Of a stretch of DNA of 64,000 nt, positions 18,090 through 26,704 are shown piece by piece. A program made the position numbers and the translations under genes. Numbering within the stretch: the stretch's first letter is position 1; each line of letters begins with the position of its first letter. The notes beneath the pieces were generated by a model, which was not told where the DNA came from, did no database searches, and saw only the letters and a list, made by a program, of their open reading frames with translations. The DNA comes from Oceanirhabdus seepicola. Lineage in GTDB: Bacteria > Bacillota > Clostridia > Clostridiales > Clostridiaceae. The stretch covers positions 496,001-560,000 of the forward strand of contig NZ_JAGSOJ010000004.1 in the NCBI RefSeq assembly GCF_023684385.1. The letters are read 5' to 3'.

Positions 18090-18220
18090 AAGAATTATGG
18101 ATTAAATGCAATGTTTCATAATTTATGAAACGAGCAAAAGCCTATTGTCCAAAGGACAATAGGCTTTTGCTCGGAGAGAAATGTAAATCGTTGTCAACGA
18201 TACACTGTCCACTCACCATA
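18090..18220 (+). repeat. Family-1 multi-hairpin element, copy C (partial)
   Basis: It keeps the right part of the core: GTTTCATAATTTATGAAAC, then a long perfect hairpin with 17-bp arms (GAGCAAAAGCCTATTGTCC and its complement), then CGGAGAGAAATG. The left part and matching ends are lost. It lies between galK and its terminator. Confidence 0.65.
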
Positions 18221-18292
18221 GTCTGTGTGTGCCTTCCAAATCACATTTAATCAACTTGTCTATTTCAAAGTAAACATTGCTTTTTATCTATT

Positions 18293-19495
18293 CTATTGCT
18301 CATATTCATAAGTTTCATGATTAATATCTACTTCTCTAGCTCCATCTCCAATAGATACCACATAAAAAGTTGCTTCATATCCTATAGATTCTTTATATCC
18401 TCTACCTACCACATCTATGAATTCATCTATCTTATTATTCTCAACAATATTTACAGTACATCCACCAAATCCAGCACCTGTCATTCTTGCACCTAAAGTC
18501 CCTTCATAATTCCATGCTAGTTCTGCCAAGGTATCTAACTCTTCTCCCGTTACCTCATAATCATCTCTTAGTGATTCATGAGACTCTTTCATAAATTTTC
18601 CAAAATCTTTGATCTTATTATTTTCAAGAGCTTTCACAGCTCTTATAGTTCTCCTATTCTCATAAACTGCATGTTTAGCCCTATTTCTGTCTATGTTATT
18701 AAGAATTAAATGTTTATTATTTTCAAATTGTTCTTCTGTCAATTCTCCTAATGATTTTATATTCAATTTCTCTTTTAATTGAATAAGAGCTCTATTGCAT
18801 TCCTCTATTCTCTGATTATATTTTGATTCTGCTAGTCCTCTTTTTTTATTAGTATTTGCAATAACAATAGAGGCATCATCAAGTTGTAGAGTCGTATATT
18901 CATATTGTAATGTGTTGCAATCTAAAAGAACTGCCTTTCCCAGCTTACCCATTCCACTTGCAAACTGATCCATTATTCCGCAATTCACACCAATAAATTC
19001 ATTTTCAGCCTTTTGACTTAGCTTAACCAAGGAAATCATATCCATATTAAAATTAAATATTTTATTAATAGCTACTGATGTAACTATTTCCACAGATGCC
19101 GAAGATGATAATCCTGCTGCATTAGGAATGTTTCCATAAAAAAACATATCCACACCATGCTCCATATTATACCCAGAATCAATAAACGTTTTTATTACTC
19201 CTTTGGGATAGTTCGCCCAATCGTGTTCTTTAGTATATACCAACTTATTTAGAGTAAATTCTATTACTCCTACATCACTGAGATTTTTTGAATATACTCT
19301 TACAGTATCATCATCTCTTTTTCTTGTAACAACATATGTTCCGAAACTTAAAGCACAAGGAAGTACGTGCCCTCCATTATAGTCTGTATGTTCTCCTATT
19401 AGATTCACACGTCCCGGAGCGAAGAAAATCCTACTTCCATATGCCTTTCCAAATGTTTTACTAAACTCATTTGTTAATCTTTTTAGCAAAGTCAT
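18293..19495 (-). CDS. galK: Galactokinase
   Basis: 400-aa GHMP kinase that phosphorylates galactose at C1, the first step of the Leloir pathway. Signature GRVNLIGEHTDYNGGHVLP near the N-terminus, the ATP loop GLSSSASVEI in the middle and MTGAGFGGCT near the C-terminus are all intact. It is the last gene of the mgl operon, 69 bp after mglC, with AAAGGAGAGG before the ATG. galE and galT are not in this window. Confidence 0.96.
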   Translation of the reverse strand: MTLLKRLTNEFSKTFGKAYGSRIFFAPGRVNLIGEHTDYNGGHVLPCALSFGTYVVTRKRDDDTVRVYSKNLSDVGVIEFTLNKLVYTKEHDWANYPKGVIKTFIDSGYNMEHGVDMFFYGNIPNAAGLSSSASVEIVTSVAINKIFNFNMDMISLVKLSQKAENEFIGVNCGIMDQFASGMGKLGKAVLLDCNTLQYEYTTLQLDDASIVIANTNKKRGLAESKYNQRIEECNRALIQLKEKLNIKSLGELTEEQFENNKHLILNNIDRNRAKHAVYENRRTIRAVKALENNKIKDFGKFMKESHESLRDDYEVTGEELDTLAELAWNYEGTLGARMTGAGFGGCTVNIVENNKIDEFIDVVGRGYKESIGYEATFYVVSIGDGAREVDINHETYEYEQ

Positions 19496-19564
19496 AGCAT
19501 CCTCTCCTTTTAATAATTCTGTAAAAATATAATTTCAAACCTTAATCCTACAAATTATTAATTT

Positions 19565-20623
19565 CTATTTTTTATTTATATATTTACGTGAATCAATTGC
19601 AACAGCGATTATAATAATCAACCCTTTAATTATAAATTGAAGGTATGGATTTACTCCTATAAATGATAATCCATAAGCTATAACTTGGAATATAAGAACA
19701 CCTACTACAATACCTCCGACAGAACCTATCCCACCAGAAAATGATAGCCCCCCAACAATACAGGCCGATATTGCATCAAGCTCGTAGCCATTACCAGTAT
19801 TGTTAGTTGCAGTACCGATACGTGCAGCTTCAAGAGATCCTGCTAATCCATACAACATACCTGCGAACATATACACTAACAAGAGATTTCTAACCACATT
19901 TACTCCTGATACTGCTGCTGCCTCCTGATTACCTCCTATGGCAAAGATATTCTTTCCAAACTTTGTCTTATTCCACAAAAACCAGACAAATATAATTATT
20001 ACTATTGCATAAATAATTAACAAGGGTATATTAAAAGACCCTATATCTAGTGTCTCTTGCGCAAAATCTGTAAACCTTTTATCTAAACCTCCAATAGGCT
20101 GCGCACCATAAGGTGGACGGTCAAAATAAATAGAATTTATTCCGTATAAAATAACCATCATTCCCAAAGTAGCTATAAAAGGGTCTACTTTAAGTTTTGC
20201 TACTACAAATCCATTAATCAAACCAAAGATTCCACATATAATCATTACTAATAATATTGGTTGCCAAATAGGTAATCTTTGAAGCCCTGGATACATCCTA
20301 TAAGCATACTCTGGAGATTGCAAAAGTGATGCGGATACTACCGCTGCCAACCCAATAGATCGCCCCAAAGAAAGATCTGTCCCTTTAGCAACTATTATTC
20401 CTCCAACCCCAAGGGCCATGATTACACGAGTAGATGATTGTGATAATATATTTCTAAAGTTAGTTAATGAAATAAAATCTGGTGAAATAACAACTATAAC
20501 AATCAATAACCCTATCAAAACCAAAAATATAGCATTATTAATCATCCAATCTAATATCTCTTTGCCCTGTGAATTTTTTGAAGATTCTTTTTTATCTAAA
20601 ACCCTATTTTTGAAGTTTGACAT
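19565..20623 (-). CDS. mglC: Galactose/methyl-galactoside ABC transporter permease
   Basis: 352-aa permease of the BPD_transp_2 (ribose/galactose) family with 8-10 membrane segments. Conserved words include GIIVAKGTDLSLGRSIGL, LKVDPFIATLGMM and GGNQEAAAVSGVNV followed by GGLSFSGGIGSVGG. It forms the sugar channel for the MglB/MglA pair encoded just upstream, 14 bp away. AGGAGGAAGAG stands before the ATG. Confidence 0.93.
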   Translation of the reverse strand: MSNFKNRVLDKKESSKNSQGKEILDWMINNAIFLVLIGLLIVIVVISPDFISLTNFRNILSQSSTRVIMALGVGGIIVAKGTDLSLGRSIGLAAVVSASLLQSPEYAYRMYPGLQRLPIWQPILLVMIICGIFGLINGFVVAKLKVDPFIATLGMMVILYGINSIYFDRPPYGAQPIGGLDKRFTDFAQETLDIGSFNIPLLIIYAIVIIIFVWFLWNKTKFGKNIFAIGGNQEAAAVSGVNVVRNLLLVYMFAGMLYGLAGSLEAARIGTATNNTGNGYELDAISACIVGGLSFSGGIGSVGGIVVGVLIFQVIAYGLSFIGVNPYLQFIIKGLIIIIAVAIDSRKYINKK

Positions 20624-20637
20624 ATCTCTTCCTCCTG

Positions 20638-22161
20638 CTATAAGTATTTAGCTGATAATTTCAGAATTTCTTCCTGTGTTGTTTCCTTTGTGTTAACAAT
20701 TCCAGCTACTTTACCATTACTCATAACGAGCATTCTATCTGTAACCCCTAAAAGTTCTGACATTTCAGAAGATACCATTACAATTCCTTTTTCTTTTTTA
20801 GCTAATTCAATCATCAATTGATAAATCTCATATTTTGCTCCTACATCTATTCCCCTAGTAGGTTCATCAAGGAGTAGAATTTCTGGCTGTGTTAATAGCC
20901 ATCTGCCTATAACCACCTTTTGCTGATTACCACCTGATAGAGATCCAATTGAAGTTTGAATATTAGGAGTTTTAACACTCATACTATCAACAACCCATTC
21001 AGTATCTCTTTTCATTTCTTCTTCACTCAAATACAAATTCCATTTAATATATTTATTTATATTAGCAATAATAGAATTAAACTTAATATCTAATTCCTCA
21101 AAAATACCAGTGGCTCTTCTTTCTTCCGTAACAAGTGCAAATCCATTCTTAATAGCCTCATAAGGATTCTTATTTCTTATTTTTTTACCATGTAAGTATA
21201 TCTCTCCACTACTTATATGTCTCGCTCCAAATAAGGATTCAACAACATCAGTCCTTCTAGCTCCTACTAATCCTGCAACTCCTAATATTTCTCCTTTTCT
21301 GAGGGTAAATGAAACATCCTGAACAGATGGTTGATATGTAGCAGTCATATTTTTCACTTCTAAGATTACTTCTCCTGGTGTATTGATTTTCGCCGGAAAA
21401 CGATCAGTCAAATCACGCCCAACCATATACCCTATTATCTGATCAGTAGTTAGGTTCTCTGCAGACTCTGTTGCAACCCACTTACCATCTCTAAGTACTG
21501 TTACTTCATCTGAAATTTGAAGAATCTCCTCCATTTTGTGAGAAATATAAATAATTCCTACACCTTTCTTTTTCAATGAATTGATAATCTTAAATAAATG
21601 ACTAACCTCTTTTTCAGTTAATGAAGATGTTGGTTCGTCCATAACTATAATTTTTGAATTATATGAAACAGCTTTTGCAATTTCAACCATCTGACTTTCA
21701 GATACTGATAAATTCTCTATCTTCTTACGAGGATCTAATGGTATATCTAATTCTTTAAATATTTCAAGGGTATCTCTATACATCTTCCCTTCATCTATAA
21801 CTAAAAACTTCTTCGGAAATCTCCCAAGCCAAATATTATCCATTATTGTTGTACTCTGAACTTGATTTAATTCTTGGTGTACCATAGAAACTCCACTATC
21901 CAACGCCTGTTTTGAAGATGTAAAGTTTACCTCTTTCCCATCAAAAAAAATTTGCCCTTCATCTTTTCTGTAAATTCCAAATAAACATTTCATTAAAGTA
22001 GACTTTCCTGCACCATTTTCCCCCATGAGAGCATGTACACTTCCTTCTCGCACAGTCAACTTTACCTTATCTAATGCTTTTACTCCTGGGAATTCCTTTG
22101 AAATATCTATCATTTTCAATAAAACATTATCATTTGAACCATTTATATGAACACTTTCCAT
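20638..22161 (-). CDS. mglA: Galactose/methyl-galactoside ABC transporter ATPase
   Basis: About 507 aa, two fused ABC cassettes as in all sugar transporters of this class. Cassette 1: Walker A GENGAGKST, signature LSVSESQ, Walker B IIVMDEPTSS. Cassette 2: a degenerate GLVGARRTD loop, signature LSGGNQQK, Walker B ILLLDEPTRG. It drives import through MglC. I choose ATG 22161; a TTG two codons earlier is also possible. The gap to mglB upstream (about 277 bp) contains a family-3 MITE and a hairpin. Confidence 0.94.
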   Translation of the reverse strand: MESVHINGSNDNVLLKMIDISKEFPGVKALDKVKLTVREGSVHALMGENGAGKSTLMKCLFGIYRKDEGQIFFDGKEVNFTSSKQALDSGVSMVHQELNQVQSTTIMDNIWLGRFPKKFLVIDEGKMYRDTLEIFKELDIPLDPRKKIENLSVSESQMVEIAKAVSYNSKIIVMDEPTSSLTEKEVSHLFKIINSLKKKGVGIIYISHKMEEILQISDEVTVLRDGKWVATESAENLTTDQIIGYMVGRDLTDRFPAKINTPGEVILEVKNMTATYQPSVQDVSFTLRKGEILGVAGLVGARRTDVVESLFGARHISSGEIYLHGKKIRNKNPYEAIKNGFALVTEERRATGIFEELDIKFNSIIANINKYIKWNLYLSEEEMKRDTEWVVDSMSVKTPNIQTSIGSLSGGNQQKVVIGRWLLTQPEILLLDEPTRGIDVGAKYEIYQLMIELAKKEKGIVMVSSEMSELLGVTDRMLVMSNGKVAGIVNTKETTQEEILKLSAKYL

Positions 22162-22244
22162 ATACAAGCATCCTTCCTTGCTTTCTATAATATCAAAGCT
22201 TAATAATTTTAAAAAAAATAAAAATTAAGATGCATATCTATCTA

Positions 22245-22318
22245 AGGCATATTCAAATACATAACTAGTCATAGGTTTATGGTGTATATCTTTGACTTGT
22301 TATTTATTTTCATATGCT
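22245..22318 (+). repeat. Family-3 TA-flanked MITE, full-length copy
   Basis: 74-bp element from AGGCATATTCAAATACATAAC-type left end (first 20 bases as in other copies) to CATATGCT, bounded by TA on both sides. It lies inside the mgl operon between mglB and mglA. Confidence 0.75.
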
Positions 22319-22361
22319 TAAATTTGCATCTTATACTCTTCATAATCTAATTAGATAAATA

Positions 22362-22410
22362 TTGTAATTATACATGTTCAATAATACTTTGATTTTTGAA
22401 CATGTATAAT
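22362..22410 (-). promoter_or_regulatory. Intra-operon hairpin after mglB
   Basis: TAATTATACATGTTCA pairs with TGAACATGTATAATTA around a 14-nt loop, about 30 bp after the mglB stop codon. It has no T run. Such hairpins after binding-protein genes often stabilise the upstream mRNA, so that more MglB is made than MglA and MglC; that role is inferred. Confidence 0.65.
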
Positions 22411-22438
22411 TAAATTCTAATTACTTATAAGCTAATAA

Positions 22439-23473
22439 TTACTCAGAGTAACAATCCTTAGCTATTTGAATATTGTCAAGTGTAATTGGTACATATGGTA
22501 CACGTACAGCTTTATTCTCATCAAGCTTCCATTCAGTACCTTCTAATACCGCTTCACCTTTTGCAACATTTAAAACCAACTCAAGTGTAGCTTTACCTTG
22601 GTTTGCAGCGTCATTAAGTACACTTCCTACCAAAATCCCGTCTTCTATTTTTGTAAGTGCATCTGGAATTGCATCAACACCAACTACAGGCATAAATTTA
22701 TCTCCACTAAAGTATCCTTCAGCTTGTAATGAACTAATTGCGCCCAATGCCATTGCATCATTATTTGCAACAACATACTCTATAGAATCCCCATGTTTAG
22801 CTAACCATGCATCCATTAATTCTTTTGCTTTTACTGAATCCCACATACCTGTTTGAAGTTCTAACTCTTCAACTTGGATTCCTTTATCAACAACAGTTTC
22901 CATTGAATATTTTGTACGAGCCTCTGCATCTGGATGTCCTGGCTCCCCTTTTAATAATACATATTGTATTTTTCCATCTCCATTCTTGTCCCACTCAGGA
23001 TGAGCCTTCCAAGAATCAAATATTAATTCCCCTTGAATTACTCCTGATTCAGCTGAATTTGTTCCTACATACCAACAATCAGCATAAGAAGCCATATCCT
23101 CAACACTTGGTTCTTTGTTAAAGAATACAACTGGCATATCTGCCTCTTTAGCCTTTGATATTATTGTAGCCGCAGCTTGTGGATCAACAAGATTAATAGC
23201 CAATGCTTTAACCCCTTTTGATATCATCATCTCAACCTGTTCATTTTGTTTAGCTTGGTCATTTTGAGAATTGTTAAAAATCAACTCTGCCTTGTCTTCT
23301 GCATTTTTTGAAATAGCTCTACGTACAAAAGACATAAAGTTATCATCGTATTTATAGATTGTAACACCTACCTTCGGAGTTGCCTCCGCATCTGCACTTT
23401 TATTCTTATTACCACATCCTATAAGCGATACTGATAATAATAAAACAAGTAATAACGATACTACTTTTTTCAT
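22439..23473 (-). CDS. mglB: Galactose/methyl-galactoside binding lipoprotein
   Basis: 344-aa periplasmic-binding protein type 1 fold, exported as a lipoprotein (lipobox SLIGC). VGVTIYKYDDNFM opens the mature domain; MISKGVKALAINLVDPQAA, NNDAMALGAI and PVVGVDAIPDAL are characteristic of galactose/glucose-binding proteins. First gene of the mgl operon, driven by the promoter at 23528-23556, with a run of six G before the ATG. Confidence 0.93.
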   Translation of the reverse strand: MKKVVSLLLVLLLSVSLIGCGNKNKSADAEATPKVGVTIYKYDDNFMSFVRRAISKNAEDKAELIFNNSQNDQAKQNEQVEMMISKGVKALAINLVDPQAAATIISKAKEADMPVVFFNKEPSVEDMASYADCWYVGTNSAESGVIQGELIFDSWKAHPEWDKNGDGKIQYVLLKGEPGHPDAEARTKYSMETVVDKGIQVEELELQTGMWDSVKAKELMDAWLAKHGDSIEYVVANNDAMALGAISSLQAEGYFSGDKFMPVVGVDAIPDALTKIEDGILVGSVLNDAANQGKATLELVLNVAKGEAVLEGTEWKLDENKAVRVPYVPITLDNIQIAKDCYSE

Positions 23474-23527
23474 GTCTGACCCCCCATTATATTCATTATC
23501 TAAAAGGAAATTTATTCCTTTGACTCG

Positions 23528-23556
23528 ATTTTACTAAAAATTTACCTAATTGTCAA
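23528..23556 (-). promoter_or_regulatory. Sigma-A promoter and operator of the mgl-galK operon
   Basis: On the minus strand TTGACA (23551-23556) and TAAAAT (23528-23533) are 17 bp apart. The spacer contains GGTAAATTTTTAGTA, a near-palindrome also found in the spacer of the promoter at 25003-25031 in front of the LacI-type gene. A repressor bound there would block RNA polymerase directly. Confidence 0.72.
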
Positions 23557-23754
23557 TATATTCTGACAACTCACACTTACATCTTTTCCATAATTTATTG
23601 GTACGCAATATATATATATTATATTTTTCAAAGATTTATACTAAGTTATTTAAGTTCTTTCATACTCATGTATTATATATTATTAGTATATTATCTATAA
23701 TTTCATCTTACTCTTATTTTTTTGCCTATATTTTTACTTACTAAACACAAATAA

Positions 23755-23810
23755 AAACGAGATATCTCAAAATAATTTAGAAAATCATTTTGAGATATCT
23801 CGTTTTTATT
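23755..23810. terminator. Bidirectional terminator after the LacI-type gene
   Basis: AAAACGAGATATCTCAAAAT pairs with its complement around a 12-16 nt loop, with T runs on both strands. It is 12 bp after the regulator's stop codon and shields the mgl promoter from readthrough. Confidence 0.85.
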
Positions 23811-23821
23811 AATATACCTTT

Positions 23822-24844
23822 TTACTTAATTTCCTTACAACTTTCTCTTAATACCATGTTCGTTGGTACAACTACTTTCTTAGGAATCTCCCTATTATCA
23901 TTAATTCGCTCAATTAATAATTCAACAGCAGTACTTCCCATGAACTCTGTGTAAACTCGAATAGTTGTAAGGGGTGGAACTAAATATTTAGCTGTTGGTA
24001 TATCATTAAAACCAATAATGCTCACATCTTTGGGAACACTAATTCCAGACTCATACAGTGCTCGCAAAGCTCCTATTGCCATAGAATCGCTACCAACAAA
24101 AAAAGCAGTAGGAAGGTCTCCTTCATCAATAGCCTTTTTCATAAGCTTATATCCATCCTCAGCGGTAAATTGTCCAATATAAATATAATCTGATTTTAGA
24201 ACACCTTTTTCTTTCATATACTGCTGGAATATAAATTCTCTCTCATCTTTTATAACCACTTTATCATTTCCAACGTATTCCAATCCACCGATATATCCTA
24301 TATTCGTATGTCCAAGTTTACTTAAATAATCTAACCCATCTAACACTGCAGCTTTAAAATCTATCACTACGGAATCATATTTCTTAACATTAGGAGAATA
24401 ATCTACAAAGGTAATATTATTACAACGCTTAGCAAATCCCTCAGCATCCTCGTTGCTGAATTTTCCTATTGCTACAACACCATCAAATCTTCTTAATTCA
24501 TTGATTGTATACTTATCGCTATTTTTGAATATCATAGTAATTTGGATATTTTTCTCAGCAGAATATTTTTCAATTCCCTTTCTTATAGATAAATAATATG
24601 GATCCTCCAACTCTTCATCTTGAGAATACCAATGCAATACTCCAATTTTTATACTCTTATCCATATTTCTATAATTACCTTTATTTCGTTGTTTTGGCGT
24701 TCTATAATCTAAGTCTTCAGCTACTTCAAAAATACGTTTTCTTGTTTCATTAGTTACCGAAATACTTCCATCATAATTTAAAACTCTTGATACAGTAGAT
24801 AAAGATACATTTGTTAGTTTTGCAATATCTTTTAATGTTGCCAT
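23822..24844 (-). CDS. LacI-family regulator of the galactose operon
   Basis: 340 aa. N-terminal LacI helix-turn-helix ATLKDIAKLTNVSLSTVSRVLN, then a periplasmic-binding-protein-like sensor domain with VGSDSMAIGALRALYESGISVPKDVSIIGFND. It is immediately upstream of mglB in the same direction but separated by a terminator, so it has its own promoter (25003-25031). By position it controls mglBAC-galK and itself; galactose or a derivative would be the inducer. Fits a GalR role. Confidence 0.88.
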   Translation of the reverse strand: MATLKDIAKLTNVSLSTVSRVLNYDGSISVTNETRKRIFEVAEDLDYRTPKQRNKGNYRNMDKSIKIGVLHWYSQDEELEDPYYLSIRKGIEKYSAEKNIQITMIFKNSDKYTINELRRFDGVVAIGKFSNEDAEGFAKRCNNITFVDYSPNVKKYDSVVIDFKAAVLDGLDYLSKLGHTNIGYIGGLEYVGNDKVVIKDEREFIFQQYMKEKGVLKSDYIYIGQFTAEDGYKLMKKAIDEGDLPTAFFVGSDSMAIGALRALYESGISVPKDVSIIGFNDIPTAKYLVPPLTTIRVYTEFMGSTAVELLIERINDNREIPKKVVVPTNMVLRESCKEIK

Positions 24845-25002
24845 AAGTATTCCCTTCCTAAAACCTCAATGGATTTATAAATAATAATACATCAAATTAA
24901 ACAATTCTATTCAAACCAAAATACGTACTTCACGAGCATTTCTAGAGAAGACCATATTTCCTTTCGAAGTAATTTTACTTCTCAGCACCCTTCTTAAATA
25001 TG

Positions 25003-25031
25003 ATTTTAGTAAATTTTTAGTATAATGTCAA
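25003..25031 (-). promoter_or_regulatory. Promoter and candidate operator of the LacI-type gene
   Basis: On the minus strand TTGACA (25026-25031) and TAAAAT (25003-25008) are 17 bp apart. The spacer holds TACTAAAAATTTACT, the complement of the word in the mgl promoter spacer. This shared near-palindrome supports autoregulation. Confidence 0.7.
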
Positions 25032-25101
25032 TATTGTTAATTATATCCATTTTTCTGGTAGAGAAATATTTTTTTACATTTCATGATTCTAGTTATAACC
25101 A

Positions 25102-25572
25102 TTAATATTTTAAATTGTTAAAAAAGTTGTACATTTTTTCTACACTGCTTCTTCGCTCTTGCAACGTATCTGATAACAATTTAACTTTCTCTTTATATTC
25201 TTGTTCTAATATTTCTAATTCCTCATTTGACAATCCCTCTTCACCCATCATTTCATTTATAATATCCAATTCTTCTCTGATATCAGGAATAGCTATTTTA
25301 TTATATTTATCAATCATTGATTCAATCATATAATCATGTTTTCCTGTTGTATACGCTTCTTTTCCCTCCTCATCTATTTCAATTTGATGAACATCTTCTA
25401 ATCCACTTTTTAAATCATTAATTTTACTTTTAATATCATTAATCTCTTCAAATATTTCTTTTTCTTCAAACTCTTCATATAAATCTTTTTCATCCATATA
25501 CTTAATCTGCTTAAGTTGCTGCTCTTGTTTCATCAGTTTAATTCTAATAGCCTTTGATATAATATCTTTCAT
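25102..25572 (-). CDS. Coiled-coil protein, unknown
   Basis: 156 aa, very rich in Glu, Lys and Ile with heptad-like spacing over almost the whole length; no signal peptide or membrane segment. No family recognised. Start ATG is preceded by AGGTGATG. It stands alone between the galactose regulator and a gap. Confidence 0.55.
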   Translation of the reverse strand: MKDIISKAIRIKLMKQEQQLKQIKYMDEKDLYEEFEEKEIFEEINDIKSKINDLKSGLEDVHQIEIDEEGKEAYTTGKHDYMIESMIDKYNKIAIPDIREELDIINEMMGEEGLSNEELEILEQEYKEKVKLLSDTLQERRSSVEKMYNFFNNLKY

Positions 25573-25613
25573 AATAACTCATCACCTAAAATATTAAATT
25601 TTAAAAATCATAT

Positions 25614-25645
25614 TATAGATAAATCTACGAAGTAGTTTATCTATA
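25614..25645. repeat. Family-2 32-nt hairpin
   Basis: TATAGATAAA-T-CTAC-GAA-GTAG-TTTATCTATA: a 14-bp stem with one bulged T and a GAA loop. Near-identical copies occur at 39850, 42542 and 55311. Confidence 0.8.
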
Positions 25646-25865
25646 ATATAGTCTATAATCACAGTAGTATATTTATGAAAACAAATAAATACATTAATAA
25701 CTAACTTGTTTTTCTTTAATTTTTTTAAAGTTGATACATAAAGTTTTTGAAAATGATAATAATATTAGTATCGGAGATGTATTGAATACTCTCAAAGATG
25801 ATTATAGTGAAGTTAGTATGATTCGCTTAAAAATAATCTTCTTTGTATTTAATATATTTACCGTT

Positions 25866-25895
25866 TGCTTGGGATTGTTTTCCCAAGCTTTATTT
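25866..25895 (+). terminator. Short terminator
   Basis: CTTGGGA-TTGTTT-TCCCAAG followed by CTTTATTTTT on the plus strand. The only plus-strand reading that needs it is the remnant just upstream. Confidence 0.65.
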
Positions 25896-26002
25896 TTGCA
25901 ATAAAAAAGGCTCGTTTCACGCGCTTCGCTAGGGAACTCTTATAAGCTGGATTACATGTGCTAATTTATTAAGAAAATTTTTAAATTTCCTTAATAAAAA
26001 AA

Positions 26003-26051
26003 ACTTGTTCAAAACCAAACCTTAATAGGTTGGTTCTATGAACAAGTTATT
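26003..26051 (-). terminator. Terminator of the nucleotidase gene
   Basis: Outer stem ACTTGTTCA/TGAACAAGT and inner stem AACCAAACC/GGTTGGTT, followed on the minus strand by eight T residues. It lies 18 bp after the stop codon. Confidence 0.85.
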
Positions 26052-26068
26052 CTATATTGTTTTCGTTC

Positions 26069-26638
26069 TTATGCATATTTCTTTTCTTTACTAATCATAT
26101 GAATTTCTTCTTTAATTTCTGTCCAATCAGTTACCCTCTTAATATTGTTATTTAGAGCATGTCTATTATAATAACAATCTATAAGTAACACTCTGATACC
26201 ACTTTGTGATAATTCAATTGCATTTTCATATCTATCCTCAATGAAAAGATCACACTTAAGTTCCATTGCTTTTTTTACCTTATTATGACTTCCCAACATA
26301 AATAGCTGCCCTTTAGGAAGCCCAGTCTTCTGGAACCATTCCTCTGTTATCTTTTTAAGTGAACTATCTCTAGCTGTTACATAATAAATATTATGCTCAT
26401 GTGCTATGTTCTCTAAAACTTGTTTAGCATTTTCTCTAATAACAGCATTTCCATGAATTTCATCACTGTAAGTTCTATAAAAATCTTCAAACTGTTCTTC
26501 TGTAACTTTTGCCACTTTACACAAATCATAGTATATTATATCCTCATCTACAAGATTTAAATTAAAGTGTTCATTCATGTAATTTACCCAATAATATGCA
26601 TTAGTAATTGTTCCATCAATATCTATACAAATATTCAT
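26069..26638 (-). CDS. HAD-family 5'(3')-deoxyribonucleotidase-like protein
   Basis: About 189 aa. It begins MNICIDIDGTIT, the HAD motif I with the nucleophile Asp and acid Asp, followed by VTARDSS (motif II), Lys of NKVKKAM and FIEDRYENA (motif IV). This matches the NT5C-like branch that removes phosphate from nucleotides. I choose ATG 26638, which has GAGG 6 nt upstream, over the ATG at 26650. A family-3 MITE lies between it and the upstream gene. Confidence 0.8.
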   Translation of the reverse strand: MNICIDIDGTITNAYYWVNYMNEHFNLNLVDEDIIYYDLCKVAKVTEEQFEDFYRTYSDEIHGNAVIRENAKQVLENIAHEHNIYYVTARDSSLKKITEEWFQKTGLPKGQLFMLGSHNKVKKAMELKCDLFIEDRYENAIELSQSGIRVLLIDCYYNRHALNNNIKRVTDWTEIKEEIHMISKEKKYA

Positions 26639-26668
26639 CTCATACCTCATATATTTAATATTTCAAAT

Positions 26669-26704
26669 TAGGCACATTCAAATAAGTAACTAGTCACTAT
26701 GCCT
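26669..26704 (+). repeat. Family-3 MITE, partial copy overlapping a gene end
   Basis: TA then GGCACATTCAAATAAGTAAC and TAGTCACTATGCC. It fills the 58-bp space between two genes, and the stop codon of the gene at 26697-27869 lies inside it. Confidence 0.6.

Larger units (their letters stand above)
25573..26068. other. 496-bp gap: hairpins and a possible gene remnant
   Basis: It contains the family-2 hairpin at 25614-25645, an open plus-strand stretch (about 25754-25904) whose translation NISIGDVLNTLKDDYSEVS resembles the start of a MerR-type DNA-binding domain but lacks the rest, a terminator at 25866-25895 and the terminator at 26003-26051. No intact gene is visible. Confidence 0.5.
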
